A DNA stretch of 64,000 nt from CAZSSH01 sp964609825 (GCA_964609825.1 CAZSSH010000002.1:496001-560000); one strand, 5' to 3'; counted from the stretch's first letter, positions 1-7,947 are shown. Notes: generated by a model from the sequence alone, not told the origin. Program-made: numbers and translations.

Positions 1-826
1 CCGCTTTGATTTGCCAGCTTGAGGTCCAGACGATTTTGCGCTCGACTTCGCCGCTGTCATTAAGATTGACAAACTCCTCGCTGCGGCCGGCGTGAAGCAT
101 CCGGTCGGTGATCTTTTTGGCGGTGAGCTCGATTTTTCGGCGGCCCGGCATTTCGGGCTCTTTTTTGACTTTGACGAGATGATAATCGGTTCCCGCCCAA
201 GCGGCAGCGCCGTAAAGCGTGTGTCCGGTCAAAAAGTCGGCGAGTTCCCGCTCCGGTACCAGCCAGACGGCGGCGGCAAACTCAAAGCCGGAGTCGTCAA
301 CATAAAAATTGGTCAATCCCAGCTGTGCGACTGCGGCCGGACGCGCGGTCAAGGTGAATTCGGCAGTGTCGGCGTCGAGGTATTTGACAAGGGTATGATC
401 GCAGAGAAACGGTTGATTGTCCCAGTCAAACTCAGTGCCGGGGGCTGGCATGACTTCGGCCAATTTTGCGCGGGGCACCAGCCAGCCGGCGGTGCGGCTG
501 ATTTGGTTAAATTGATCGGTACCCTCGGTCACCGGTTGTGAGAGTTGCGGCGCAAACTCGGTTTGCCGGGCAGTCAAGGTGACTTCGGCGCGGTAATGGT
601 CCAAAAATTTGATGTCGACCGCCTCGACCCGGTAGGCGGGATCGGTCGTAACGGCATTGCCGCCGTCGGCCGCGACTTTCAGAAAATCGCCGGGGTTGCC
701 CGCCCAGCGGCGGACGAGTTCGCCGGAGAGCCCGCCGTCGTCAGCCGCGAGCCAGCGCCCGGCCGCGCTCCAGCGGCCGTCGCTGCCGATTTTGAGGGCG
801 GTGAGCCCGAGGTTTTGGATGTTCAT
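1..826 (-). CDS. Repeat-containing protein of unknown function (3' end outside window)
   Basis: An uninterrupted leftward reading frame starts at the ATG complementary to 824-826 and runs off the left edge, giving 275 codons without a stop. I do not recognise the family. After an N-terminal segment beginning MNIQNLGLTALKIGSDG, the protein shows about three related modules of roughly 75 residues. Each has a strand ending in a TLTAR- or ELTAK-type motif (AEVTLTAR, AEFTLTAR, KIELTAK); the first two also carry a WLVP..(K/E)LA segment (GWLVPRAKLA, VWLVPERELA). There is no signal peptide or membrane segment, so it is probably cytoplasmic or part of an assembled particle. The ribosome-binding site upstream of the ATG is weak. 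A phage-like or structural role is possible but unproven. That this frame is coding is supported by its openness and repeat structure. Confidence 0.65.
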   Translation of the reverse strand, partial: MNIQNLGLTALKIGSDGRWSAAGRWLAADDGGLSGELVRRWAGNPGDFLKVAADGGNAVTTDPAYRVEAVDIKFLDHYRAEVTLTARQTEFAPQLSQPVTEGTDQFNQISRTAGWLVPRAKLAEVMPAPGTEFDWDNQPFLCDHTLVKYLDADTAEFTLTARPAAVAQLGLTNFYVDDSGFEFAAAVWLVPERELADFLTGHTLYGAAAWAGTDYHLVKVKKEPEMPGRRKIELTAKKITDRMLHAGRSEEFVNLNDSGEVERKIVWTSSWQIKA

Positions 827-883
827 GGTGGGGGATCCTGGGTTTTTATTGGATGAACTTTTTGTCAACTTGGCGGCAACGGC

Positions 884-911
884 TTGACATACGCCAATGA
901 GGGGGTATATT
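884..911 (+). promoter_or_regulatory. Sigma-70-type promoter for the 941 gene
   Basis: TTGACA at 884-889, a 16-nt spacer and TATATT at 906-911, followed 30 nt later by the start codon at 941 with an AGGAGG ribosome-binding site. Confidence 0.6.
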
Positions 912-940
912 AATACATTATTAATCGTTAGGAGGTTATT

Positions 941-1288
941 ATGGGGTTTGGTCTGGAGTCCATGGAGTGGATGATCATTGTGCTCGTGTTTTTTATCCTG
1001 ACTGTGATGACGATTTTGGTCGCGGAAATCATTGTGTTAAACGCCCGTCTGCGTGGTTTATCGACATCGCTGGAGGCCAATCTCATTTTAATTGACAACA
1101 ATTTCAAGCGGCTGCAAACCAACTTTACCGAGCTTTTGCTGGAGCAAAAGCGGGTCAGCCGCCTGACATTGGAGCAGATCGATCTTAAAAAAGCCGAGCT
1201 CACCGGTGAGTTTGAGATCATTGAGGAGCCGATCCCCGGAGCGGCGCAGGAAATGCCCAAGAGCAGGGAAACCATTGATTTGGGTTGA
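941..1288 (+). CDS. Small single-pass membrane protein with coiled coil
   Basis: This 115-residue protein has one strongly hydrophobic helix at about residues 10-32 (MIIVLVFFILTVMTILVAEI). It is followed by a heptad-rich region at about 35-90 that looks like a coiled coil, and an acidic Pro-containing tail. It is most likely an inner-membrane protein with a cytoplasmic coiled coil, similar in layout to DUF948 or septum-associated small proteins, but I cannot name a family. The start is set by AGGAGG 6-7 nt upstream. A good promoter lies at 884-911, and the gene seems to be transcribed alone or with the secreted protein at 1408. Confidence 0.8.
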   Translation: MGFGLESMEWMIIVLVFFILTVMTILVAEIIVLNARLRGLSTSLEANLILIDNNFKRLQTNFTELLLEQKRVSRLTLEQIDLKKAELTGEFEIIEEPIPGAAQEMPKSRETIDLG

Positions 1289-1407
1289 TTTTTCCAAAAA
1301 AATACGGTTTTTTTTTGCAAATGACTTGCAAGAATGCGGTTTTGCAATTACATTTAATACAATTGTATCAGGAATCACCAAAAATATCGTTAGGAGTTTG
1401 GTAAAAT

Positions 1408-1965
1408 ATGAGAAAACTTTTTGTTATCATCGGTTTGGCCTTTTGCATGTTGATCGGCAATACGGCAAAAGCGGACATCGGTCAGGACATTTTGGAAGGG
1501 GTCGTGCTTTATGTGCCCAACCGCGTATTGGATGTCACCGACACCTTTACGTTAAATCTCGGTGTTGGTCCGATCGTCGAAGCCCAGCTGATGGGCACCC
1601 ATGCGGTATGGGGCGGCGCCGGCTGGGGGATCTCCTACAAAATGTACAAAGCTTATAACCGTCAATACGGTTTCGGCGAAGAGTCCGGCTGGTTCTGGCA
1701 GTTGGTCTCCATCGGCGAAGAAGAAACCAGCTTGCTCAAGAGTACCTCATTGGTTCGCAAGTATTCGCGTTTCCATGCCGGGTTCCCGACTCCCGATGAG
1801 CGCGTGTTTAACATGGGCGCCATCGACTATTGGGCGATCGGGGGCTCGTTGGGCGGCGGCGTGGTCGCCGACCTCTTTATCCACCCGGTCGAGTGGTTTG
1901 ATCTGGGTGCCGGTTTCCTCTTGATCGACGTCAAGGGCGACGACTTGACTTTCAGCGATTTCTAA
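1408..1965 (+). CDS. Secreted protein of unknown function
   Basis: This 185-residue protein starts with a classic signal peptide (MRKLFVIIGLAFCMLIGNTAKA, cleavage expected after about residue 22). The mature part is rich in Gly and aromatic residues and contains glycine strings (GGAGWGISYK, IGGSLGGGVVADLFIHP) with alternating hydrophobic residues, suggesting a small beta-rich periplasmic or outer-membrane protein. The ending 'LGAGFLLIDVKGDDLTFSDF' fits a terminal beta strand. An AGGAG ribosome-binding site precedes the ATG. A hairpin with a T tract follows at 1997-2037. I see no enzyme motif; the function is unknown. Confidence 0.8.
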   Translation: MRKLFVIIGLAFCMLIGNTAKADIGQDILEGVVLYVPNRVLDVTDTFTLNLGVGPIVEAQLMGTHAVWGGAGWGISYKMYKAYNRQYGFGEESGWFWQLVSIGEEETSLLKSTSLVRKYSRFHAGFPTPDERVFNMGAIDYWAIGGSLGGGVVADLFIHPVEWFDLGAGFLLIDVKGDDLTFSDF

Positions 1966-1996
1966 AGGTTTGATTGCCGTCAAAGGCAGTGTTATG

Positions 1997-2037
1997 AAAG
2001 GAATTCCACAGCGAATTGGCGATGGGATTCCTTTTTT
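1997..2037 (+). terminator. Rho-independent terminator after the 1408 gene
   Basis: The arm AAAGGAATTCC (1997-2007) pairs, with one mismatch, with GGGATTCCTTT (2023-2033), and a T run extends from the second arm. It lies between the stop at 1965 and the next ATG at 2053. Confidence 0.55.
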
Positions 2038-2052
2038 GTTTGAAGGAGAGCT

Positions 2053-2556
2053 ATGCGAATCAAAGGAAAATATCTGGCATTTTTCGTCGCCTTTTTCTTG
2101 TTGGGCGGGGTGTCCTTGTGGTATATTACGCGTGACAGCGAAGAAGCCAAAATCAAGCGCAAGCTGCATGAGTTGGCCGATTTCGGTATCAAAGCCGAGG
2201 GCGAAAAGGAAATTTACGGCGCCCTTAAGATCAACGGCACCGATAAAGTCTTTGCGCCGCAACTGGAGCTCGTTTTAAATCCGGATATGTTTAACGGCAC
2301 TTATACGCCGCGCGAAATGACCGCCAATCTGGCGCGGTTTCGCATGCTTTTTAAACAAGTCAAAGTCCGCGTCACCGACACGGTCGTTACCATCAGCGGC
2401 GACAAAGCCGACGCGGCTTTTACCGGTTTGCTGGACGGGGTTACCGTCGACGGCAAGGCGGTCAACGAAGTACGCGAGCTCAACTGCGCTTTGACCAAAA
2501 TTGACGGCAAATGGTTGATCAATAAGTTGGTTGTCCGCGATATTCTCGTCAAATAA
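2053..2556 (+). CDS. Membrane-anchored NTF2/SnoaL-like protein
   Basis: This 167-residue protein has an N-terminal hydrophobic segment (about residues 6-24, YLAFFVAFFLLGGVSLWY) and then a soluble domain of the length and pattern of the NTF2/SnoaL-like fold: an early amphipathic helix (EEAKIKRKLHELADF), a middle helix, and a last sheet ending 'DGKWLINKLVVRDIL'. Such domains often bind small ligands or serve as periplasmic scaffolds. No catalytic residues can be assigned. GAAGGAGAG upstream of the ATG supports the start. A short hairpin at 2590-2609 may end its transcript. Confidence 0.75.
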   Translation: MRIKGKYLAFFVAFFLLGGVSLWYITRDSEEAKIKRKLHELADFGIKAEGEKEIYGALKINGTDKVFAPQLELVLNPDMFNGTYTPREMTANLARFRMLFKQVKVRVTDTVVTISGDKADAAFTGLLDGVTVDGKAVNEVRELNCALTKIDGKWLINKLVVRDILVK

Positions 2557-2589
2557 CGGTTGCTTTTTTAATTTTCCTGCGCTTTTTTT

Positions 2590-2609
2590 GCAAAATGATT
2601 TGCTTTTTT
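2590..2609 (+). terminator. Short hairpin with T run after the 2053 gene
   Basis: GCAAA (2590-2594) and TTTGC (2599-2603) form a 5-bp stem with loop ATGA, followed by TTTTTT. The stem overlaps the -35 of the following promoter. It is weak because the stem is short and AT-rich. Confidence 0.35.
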
Positions 2610-2627
2610 AATTTTTTGTAGTATAAT
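2600..2627 (+). promoter_or_regulatory. Promoter for the glycoside hydrolase gene
   Basis: TTGCTT at 2600-2605, a 16-nt spacer and a perfect TATAAT at 2622-2627, 45 nt before the ATG at 2672. Confidence 0.65.
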
Positions 2628-2633
2628 TATTTG

Positions 2634-2647
2634 TTAAACCGGTTTAA
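2634..2647 (+). promoter_or_regulatory. LacI-family-type operator
   Basis: TTAAACCGGTTTAA is a perfect 14-bp palindrome with a central CG, starting 6 bp downstream of the TATAAT box. That is the usual form and position of a LacI/GalR-family repressor site around +1. No LacI-type regulator gene is in the window. Sugar-responsive repression of the downstream glycosidase is the inference. Confidence 0.55.
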
Positions 2648-2671
2648 TGATTTTTTTTAACGGAGGAACGA

Positions 2672-5600
2672 ATGAGACGCTGTTGGTTGATTGTGTGCGG
2701 GATGCTGTTGGCTTGCCGTTGTTTTGGTTGGGGGGAAGACATTGCCCGGATCGATGTTTCGTTGTCCGATCGCAAAGGGGTTTTGGATAAAACCGATATC
2801 AGTCCCGGCGGACGGATGGATTATTTCAGTTGGGAGCCCGACGGCGGACGCTGGGGAATGTCGGTCAATTTGCCGGCCAAAAAGGATTATCAGGAGGGAT
2901 TTTTTAAGATTACTCCCTCGGTCGACGGCAATTTGAGGCTGGCATTTATGGGCCCGGACATCAAAGAGGGCGGCAAGCGCGTCAAAATCGAGATGGAGTA
3001 TCAAAAGTGCGAAGTTGACGGCAACGTGTTGTTTGACACTGCATTTGCCGCCTGGCACGATCAGGGCAAGCCTTATACAGTGCCGGTCAAAAAAGACACT
3101 GCGTACCTCTTTAAAGTGACTTACCGTCAGAAACCCGGCAGCATCGCCGCCAAGGCGGATTATCCGATGGATTTCGGCAAAACGGCCAATATGGGCTATG
3201 CAGACGAAAAGGCCAACGACGGCATGGGCGGTTGGACCGATCAGGGTGATCAGGACATGCGCAACTTTAACTTCAAAATCACCGATTTGTACGGGGTGAA
3301 GATGAAATTCATCGACCCTGCCCAAAACGGCGGCAAAGCGGTGCTGACCTTTTCCTCCAGTGCGATTTCGCCGGAAATCAAGCTCGCTAGAGCGGAAATT
3401 GCCGTTCCCGGCGATTTGGGCGGCTTCCGTTATTTGTATCTCGTTCACTCTTTGGCTTGGGCCGCAGGCAAGCCGGGCGGTGTCGGCGCAATTACAGTCA
3501 ATTTTGCCGACGGCAGTGTCAAAACCTTTGAGGTAAAAGAATTCTCCGAGGTGCGCGACTGGATTGAACCGGCGAACCAGCCCAACGGCCTCGTGGTCGG
3601 ACGCTGTAACGCCTCCGGCCGTCCGGCGGGGTTGTATTTCTCTCGCTTTGTCCTCGATGACGGCGCCAAACCGGTCAAAAGCGTGGTTTTTTCCGGGCTC
3701 GGCCGGCAGCCGGTATGGGTGGTGGCGGGAGCCACGTTGTCCAACACCTTTGTCGATACGGACAAACTCTTTCAGGCCGGGGGGCCGCTCACCATCACCA
3801 ATGGCAAAGAGTTTAGGGCGATTGACATGACTGACTTAAACATCCGCCCTGGGAGCGCACTGGACATCTCATTTTTGATTGACAAGGGACCCATCGACGA
3901 GAGCAAACGCCTGACCATTCGCGACGGGCGTTTTGTGCTCGCCGCCGACCCGGCCAAACGCGTTCGGTTTACCGGGTGCTCGGTCAATTTCCGCACCGAT
4001 TTAATTAATCTCGATAAAAAAGGGATTGAGGAATATGTCGCTTTGGCCAAACGGCAGGGCTTCAACCTTTTTCGCGCGCACTATCTGGATGCGTTTTTGA
4101 TGTGGATGGCCAAGGCGGACGGGGAGTTTAACCCGGATTACCTCGACCGCTTCCAATACTTGGTTTATTGTATGAAAAAGGAGAATATGTATCTCTCCTT
4201 GGATGCGATGAGTGCCGACAGCGGCTACCGCAAGTTGGCCGGGTGGTGGTACAACGGACCTGATTTAAAAAAGCAAATCTTTTGGGACCAAAGCGTCCGG
4301 GAAGAGTGGCGGCAGGGGACGCAAAAAGTATTGACTGCCGTCAACCCCTATACCAAAACCGCGCTGGTCGATGACCCGGTATTGGTCAATGTGGTGTTGT
4401 TTAACGAGCAGGACATCGGTTTGGTGTTTAATGAAATGAGCGTCTTTGATCCATTGTGGCGGCAGTTTCTGCTCAAAAAATACGGCTCGGAAAGTCAAGT
4501 TTTGGCCGCTTACGGCAATGCTTTCAAACAAATCTCCGAGATTAAAATTAACATTGGCGGGAGTTCGCAACTCGGCAAAGACAGCCGCCAGTTTATGTTT
4601 GAGTTGTATCAGGAGATGAACGAATGGTACATTAAAACCATCCGCGACATCGGTTACAATGGCTATCTCTCGCAGCTCGACTGCGACCCTAAATTGCGCT
4701 TCACGCTTCAGCGCAACGATTTTGAGGTTGTTTCGATGCACAGCTATCATGCCCACCCGGATAAATACATTTCCGAGGGCTCCAAGCTCGCCCAGACCAG
4801 CGCCGCCGAAACGGCAGTCGGCTATTTGACGGGCATCGCCGCGGCGCGGTTGCTGGACCGGCCGTTTATGATTACCGAAATTTTGCAGGTATTTTGGAAC
4901 AAATACCGCTTTGAGCAAGGATTGATGCTGGGCGCTTATTGTGCGTATCAGGACTACGATTGCGTGATCCCCCACTCCGGGCCGGTGATGTTTTCCGGGA
5001 GCGGTAAGCTCAATCCCTTCGGCGTCGGCTCCGACCCGATTGCCCGCGCCTCCGATTTGCTGACCAATTACCTTTTTTTGAGCAACAACATTGCTCCCGC
5101 GCCGCGCACGGTGGAGTTTCAAATCAAGGCAGCTAATATGGTCGAGTCGGGCATCAGCGAGAGTTACGCCAGCCGGGCGCTGCGTGACGCGATGCTGATC
5201 ACCCGGGTCGGCTTCACCTTTGGCGATTTGCCGCGTCCGGCCGGAGTCGGCCCGGCCAAGAGCGATCAAGTGATCAAGGTTGACCTTGATAAAATGTCCT
5301 ACAAAGATTATATGGATCAACTCAACGTCCAAATCGTCGGGGCCAATAACCCGTCTAACATCGCCCAAGGTTACTTTGTGACCGACACCAAACAAATCAT
5401 GCTCGACACTCAAAAGGGTTATTTTGAGGTGGTGACTCCGGGCTTGGCGGGGGCGAGCAGCAGCAAAAAACTGGCGTTTGAGCTCCCCGGCTTAAAAGTG
5501 AGCAACGGTACGGCGCCCGGCTGCGCGGCGGTATTGACCCTTGATCGCAAAGCATTGGCCGAGAGCTCGCGCTTGCTGCTGGTGATTACCGGCGACGCTT

Positions 5601-5863
5601 TAAACAACAATATGAAGTTTGCCGATCAGGAGCGCACCACCTTGCTGGAGTTGGGCAAAGATCCGCTGCTGCAAGTGCTGAAAGCCGACATCGAGCTCAA
5701 AAATACCCGCGGCAAGAGCGTCAAAGTGTACCCGTTAAAAATGAACGGCGAACGCATGGCGCCGGTGGCGGCAACGCTGGGCAGCCAATGGATCAAGTTT
5801 ACCGTCGATACCGGCGCTTTGCCGCAGGGGCCGACCGTGTTTTATGAAATTGAAGTCAAATAA
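2672..5863 (+). CDS. Large secreted clan GH-A-like glycoside hydrolase
   Basis: This 1063-residue protein has a signal peptide (MRRCWLIVCGMLLACRCFG). An N-terminal part of about 380 residues with carbohydrate-binding-like beta domains comes first. Then a TIM-barrel region (about 430-800) shows 'GFNLFRAHYLDAF', a strand ending LFNEQ with the Asn-Glu pair at residues 578-579 (acid/base candidate), and FMITEIL with Glu at about 736 (nucleophile candidate). These are the two catalytic strands expected in clan GH-A. A C-terminal beta domain of about 200 residues follows. It should hydrolyse a polysaccharide or glycoside in the periplasm or outside the cell; the substrate is unknown. GGAGGAACG precedes the ATG. 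A TATAAT promoter and LacI-type operator lie upstream. The GH family cannot be fixed by eye. Confidence 0.8.
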   Translation: MRRCWLIVCGMLLACRCFGWGEDIARIDVSLSDRKGVLDKTDISPGGRMDYFSWEPDGGRWGMSVNLPAKKDYQEGFFKITPSVDGNLRLAFMGPDIKEGGKRVKIEMEYQKCEVDGNVLFDTAFAAWHDQGKPYTVPVKKDTAYLFKVTYRQKPGSIAAKADYPMDFGKTANMGYADEKANDGMGGWTDQGDQDMRNFNFKITDLYGVKMKFIDPAQNGGKAVLTFSSSAISPEIKLARAEIAVPGDLGGFRYLYLVHSLAWAAGKPGGVGAITVNFADGSVKTFEVKEFSEVRDWIEPANQPNGLVVGRCNASGRPAGLYFSRFVLDDGAKPVKSVVFSGLGRQPVWVVAGATLSNTFVDTDKLFQAGGPLTITNGKEFRAIDMTDLNIRPGSALDISFLIDKGPIDESKRLTIRDGRFVLAADPAKRVRFTGCSVNFRTDLINLDKKGIEEYVALAKRQGFNLFRAHYLDAFLMWMAKADGEFNPDYLDRFQYLVYCMKKENMYLSLDAMSADSGYRKLAGWWYNGPDLKKQIFWDQSVREEWRQGTQKVLTAVNPYTKTALVDDPVLVNVVLFNEQDIGLVFNEMSVFDPLWRQFLLKKYGSESQVLAAYGNAFKQISEIKINIGGSSQLGKDSRQFMFELYQEMNEWYIKTIRDIGYNGYLSQLDCDPKLRFTLQRNDFEVVSMHSYHAHPDKYISEGSKLAQTSAAETAVGYLTGIAAARLLDRPFMITEILQVFWNKYRFEQGLMLGAYCAYQDYDCVIPHSGPVMFSGSGKLNPFGVGSDPIARASDLLTNYLFLSNNIAPAPRTVEFQIKAANMVESGISESYASRALRDAMLITRVGFTFGDLPRPAGVGPAKSDQVIKVDLDKMSYKDYMDQLNVQIVGANNPSNIAQGYFVTDTKQIMLDTQKGYFEVVTPGLAGASSSKKLAFELPGLKVSNGTAPGCAAVLTLDRKALAESSRLLLVITGDALNNNMKFADQERTTLLELGKDPLLQVLKADIELKNTRGKSVKVYPLKMNGERMAPVAATLGSQWIKFTVDTGALPQGPTVFYEIEVK

Positions 5864-5900
5864 CAAATTTGTCTCAAAATAATAATTTGGAGGTGATGTG

Positions 5901-6653
5901 ATGAAACGATGGGATTTTACCTTGATCGAGCTCCTGGTCGTTATTGCGATTATCGCGATTTTGGCCTCGATGTTGCTTCCCGCACTCAGCAATGCCCGCG
6001 AAGTTGCCAAGAGTTCGCGCTGTCAGGCCTCGGTGAAACAACTTGCCGCCGCCATGCAGACTTATGCCGACGATTATGCCGGGTGCACTTTGCCCTACGG
6101 GGTTCCGGGCTCCGGCGGCTCGCAGGGGCGCTGGTACCATTCGCGCGTGTTTGCCAACAAATATCTGGGGGTGGCGCTGCCCGCGTCGGAAACCGATTAC
6201 AACATTTACTGGCCCAAGGCGTTTCTCTGCCCGTCATTGCCGTCGTCGCCGTATGACGCTCAGACCAAGGCATTGATCCCGTTTTATTACGGGATGAATT
6301 GCTACACCGGTGAAATCTATCCCGGCGGGAGCTCGTTGCAGTATCACTCGTTTTTTAAGCTCAGCAAGGTCAAAAATCCCTCGTCAAAAGTCATGTTTAC
6401 CGATGGCACCGGTTCGGGCAAAGTTCATTACGGCAACACCGATTACGCGCGGTTTTTGCTCGAGCAAGTTGCCACGACAAGCTCGACACCGGAGTGGGTC
6501 GCTTATCGTCACAACAAGCTCTCCGCCGCCAACGTCTCCTATTTTGACGGCCACAGCGCCAACCGCAATCGCAACAAGCTCGACACCGGGTTCTGGCAGC
6601 ACTGGACCGAAAACAGTCCCCGCTGCGCCCCGTGGCAGCCATACCGGCCGTAA
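5901..6653 (+). CDS. Pseudopilin-type secreted protein (prepilin N-methylation signal)
   Basis: This 250-residue protein begins MKRWDFTLIELLVVIAIIAI, a type IV prepilin/type II secretion leader cleaved before the Phe by prepilin peptidase, followed by the hydrophobic assembly helix. Near the C-terminus 'YRHNKLSAANVSYFDGHS' resembles the H-X9-DG motif of the pseudopilin-like families expanded in Lentisphaerota and Planctomycetota. The ATG at 5901 is preferred over GTG at 5898 because GGAGGTGA lies 4 nt upstream. It follows the glycosidase by 37 nt and may share its transcript, suggesting display or secretion linked to polysaccharide breakdown. This is inference. Confidence 0.85.
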   Translation: MKRWDFTLIELLVVIAIIAILASMLLPALSNAREVAKSSRCQASVKQLAAAMQTYADDYAGCTLPYGVPGSGGSQGRWYHSRVFANKYLGVALPASETDYNIYWPKAFLCPSLPSSPYDAQTKALIPFYYGMNCYTGEIYPGGSSLQYHSFFKLSKVKNPSSKVMFTDGTGSGKVHYGNTDYARFLLEQVATTSSTPEWVAYRHNKLSAANVSYFDGHSANRNRNKLDTGFWQHWTENSPRCAPWQPYRP

Positions 6654-6654
6654 T

Positions 6655-7683
6655 TTATTTGGGGCAGCTCGGGCACTTGCCCGCGGAGCATTTTTCGCAA
6701 ATGCCGTTGGGGAGCGAGCCGTCGGCAAAAAAAGTTTTCACATTTTGCAGCGTGGTGGTCGCAATGTTGGTGATCGCCTCGCGGGTGAAAAACGCCTGGT
6801 GCGAGGTAATGAGGACGTTGGGAAAGGTGAGCAAGCGCGCCAATACATCGTCCTTGATCGCCGAACCGGACAAGTCTTCAAAAAAGTACTCCGTCTCCTC
6901 CTCGTACACATCCAGCCCGGCGCTGCCGATTTTGCCCGATTTGAGGGCGTTGATCAAAGATTTGGTGTTGATCAAGCCGCCGCGGCTGGTGTTGACGAGC
7001 ATCATGCCGTTTTTCATCTTATCAATGCTGTGATCGTTGATCATGTGTTTGTTTTCCGGGGAGAGCGGGCAGTGGAGCGAAATAATGTCGCTTTGGGCAT
7101 AGAGCTCATCCAGTGACACATATTGCATATTAAGCGTGGCTGCCTCCGGGTGCGGAAAGGGGTCGTAGGCGAGAATTTTGACGCCGAAGCCCTGCAGCAG
7201 CCCGGCAAACGTCCGGCCGATTTTGCCGGTGCCGACGATGCCGACGGTTTTGCCGTGGATGTCAAAGCCGAGGAAGCCGTTGATCGAGAAGTTGTTTTCG
7301 CGTACCCGGCAAAATGCCCGGTGCAAACAGCGGTTGAGGCATAAAATCAACGAGAGCGTGTACTCGGCCACCGCAAACGGCGAATACTCGGGCACGCGCA
7401 CCACCTTAATCCTCCCTGCGGCAGCGGGCAAATCGATGTTGTTGTACCCGGCGCACCGCAGGGCGATGAGCTTGACGCCGTGTTCGTACAAAATATCCAA
7501 GGTTTTTGCCGACAGATCGTCGTTGACAAACGCGCAGACGACGTCGGCTCCTTTGGCGATCTGGGCGGTGTCGGGCATCAGCCGCGCCTCATGGTAGGCA
7601 ATGTCAAAGCCGAAGGTCTTGTTGACCGCGCTGAAGGACAGCCGGTCATACGGTTTGGTGTCAAAAAATGCGATTTTAATCAT
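6655..7683 (-). CDS. ldhA: D-isomer-specific 2-hydroxyacid dehydrogenase (D-lactate dehydrogenase-like)
   Basis: This 342-residue protein should reduce pyruvate (or a related 2-keto acid) to the D-hydroxyacid with NADH. The Rossmann motif GTGKIG is at residues 151-156, the catalytic Arg lies in 'NTSRGG', and the catalytic His lies in 'TSHQAFFT'. The 'AGYNNID' and 'VPEYSPFAVAEYTL' segments are typical of the LdhA subgroup. The ATG at 7683 is chosen because the family begins at MIKIAFFDTK; the upstream extension is not conserved-looking. Oddly, the C-terminus carries CEKCSAGKCPSC, a CxxC-x4-CxxC tail. The gene ends 1 nt from the convergent pseudopilin gene. Confidence 0.88.
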   Translation of the reverse strand: MIKIAFFDTKPYDRLSFSAVNKTFGFDIAYHEARLMPDTAQIAKGADVVCAFVNDDLSAKTLDILYEHGVKLIALRCAGYNNIDLPAAAGRIKVVRVPEYSPFAVAEYTLSLILCLNRCLHRAFCRVRENNFSINGFLGFDIHGKTVGIVGTGKIGRTFAGLLQGFGVKILAYDPFPHPEAATLNMQYVSLDELYAQSDIISLHCPLSPENKHMINDHSIDKMKNGMMLVNTSRGGLINTKSLINALKSGKIGSAGLDVYEEETEYFFEDLSGSAIKDDVLARLLTFPNVLITSHQAFFTREAITNIATTTLQNVKTFFADGSLPNGICEKCSAGKCPSCPK

Positions 7684-7731
7684 GATAAGAGATCTCCCGG
7701 TCGGTAAACTGCAATATCGATTTTTGAATGT

Positions 7732-7759
7732 AATGTACCGCCAATGGGATAAAAAGCAA
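7732..7759 (-). promoter_or_regulatory. Promoter for the lactate dehydrogenase gene
   Basis: On the minus strand TTGCTT (7759-7754), a 16-nt spacer and TACATT (7737-7732) lie about 50 nt before the ATG at 7683. Confidence 0.5.
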
Positions 7760-7823
7760 ATATTTAATGACAAAATCACGTTTTTTTATTGAATTTTGAG
7801 GGAATATAAAAAAAGTTTAAAAA

Positions 7824-7841
7824 AATTAGACGCATCTAATT
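7824..7841 (+). promoter_or_regulatory. Operator copy 1, AATTAGACGCATCTAATT
   Basis: This 18-bp imperfect palindrome overlaps the first bases of the TTGACA box at 7840-7845. It shares AATTAGAC-N4-CTAATT with the site at 7930-7947. The arms resemble MarR/SlyA- or DtxR-type half sites, but the regulator is unknown. Confidence 0.55.
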
Positions 7842-7867
7842 GACATTTCGCAAACCCCTGCTATATT
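7840..7867 (+). promoter_or_regulatory. Strong sigma-70-type promoter for the 8047-14909 operon
   Basis: A perfect TTGACA (7840-7845), a 16-nt spacer and TATATT (7862-7867). The predicted start near 7874 leaves a leader of about 170 nt containing the second operator and a CGGCA-AATA-TGCCG hairpin around 7900-7913. Confidence 0.65.
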
Positions 7868-7929
7868 ATATCTCCGTAATCAGCAAAGTGCGGCAAATAT
7901 GCCGGACGGCGGAATTTTTTTGATTATAA

Positions 7930-7947
7930 AATTAGACAAGACTAATT
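7930..7947 (+). promoter_or_regulatory. Operator copy 2, AATTAGACAAGACTAATT
   Basis: Second copy of AATTAGAC-N4-CTAATT, about 57-74 nt downstream of the predicted start. The start-to-start distance from copy 1 is 106 bp, close to ten helical turns, which suits two repressor dimers on the same DNA face. Confidence 0.55.

Noticed and set aside
92..856. Two rightward open frames (92-541 and 545-856)
   Set aside because: They are antisense to a single longer uninterrupted leftward frame with repeat structure and show no family-like sequence.
4265..5413. A 382-codon leftward frame inside the glycosidase gene
   Set aside because: It lies wholly within a well-supported secreted hydrolase and has no start signal.
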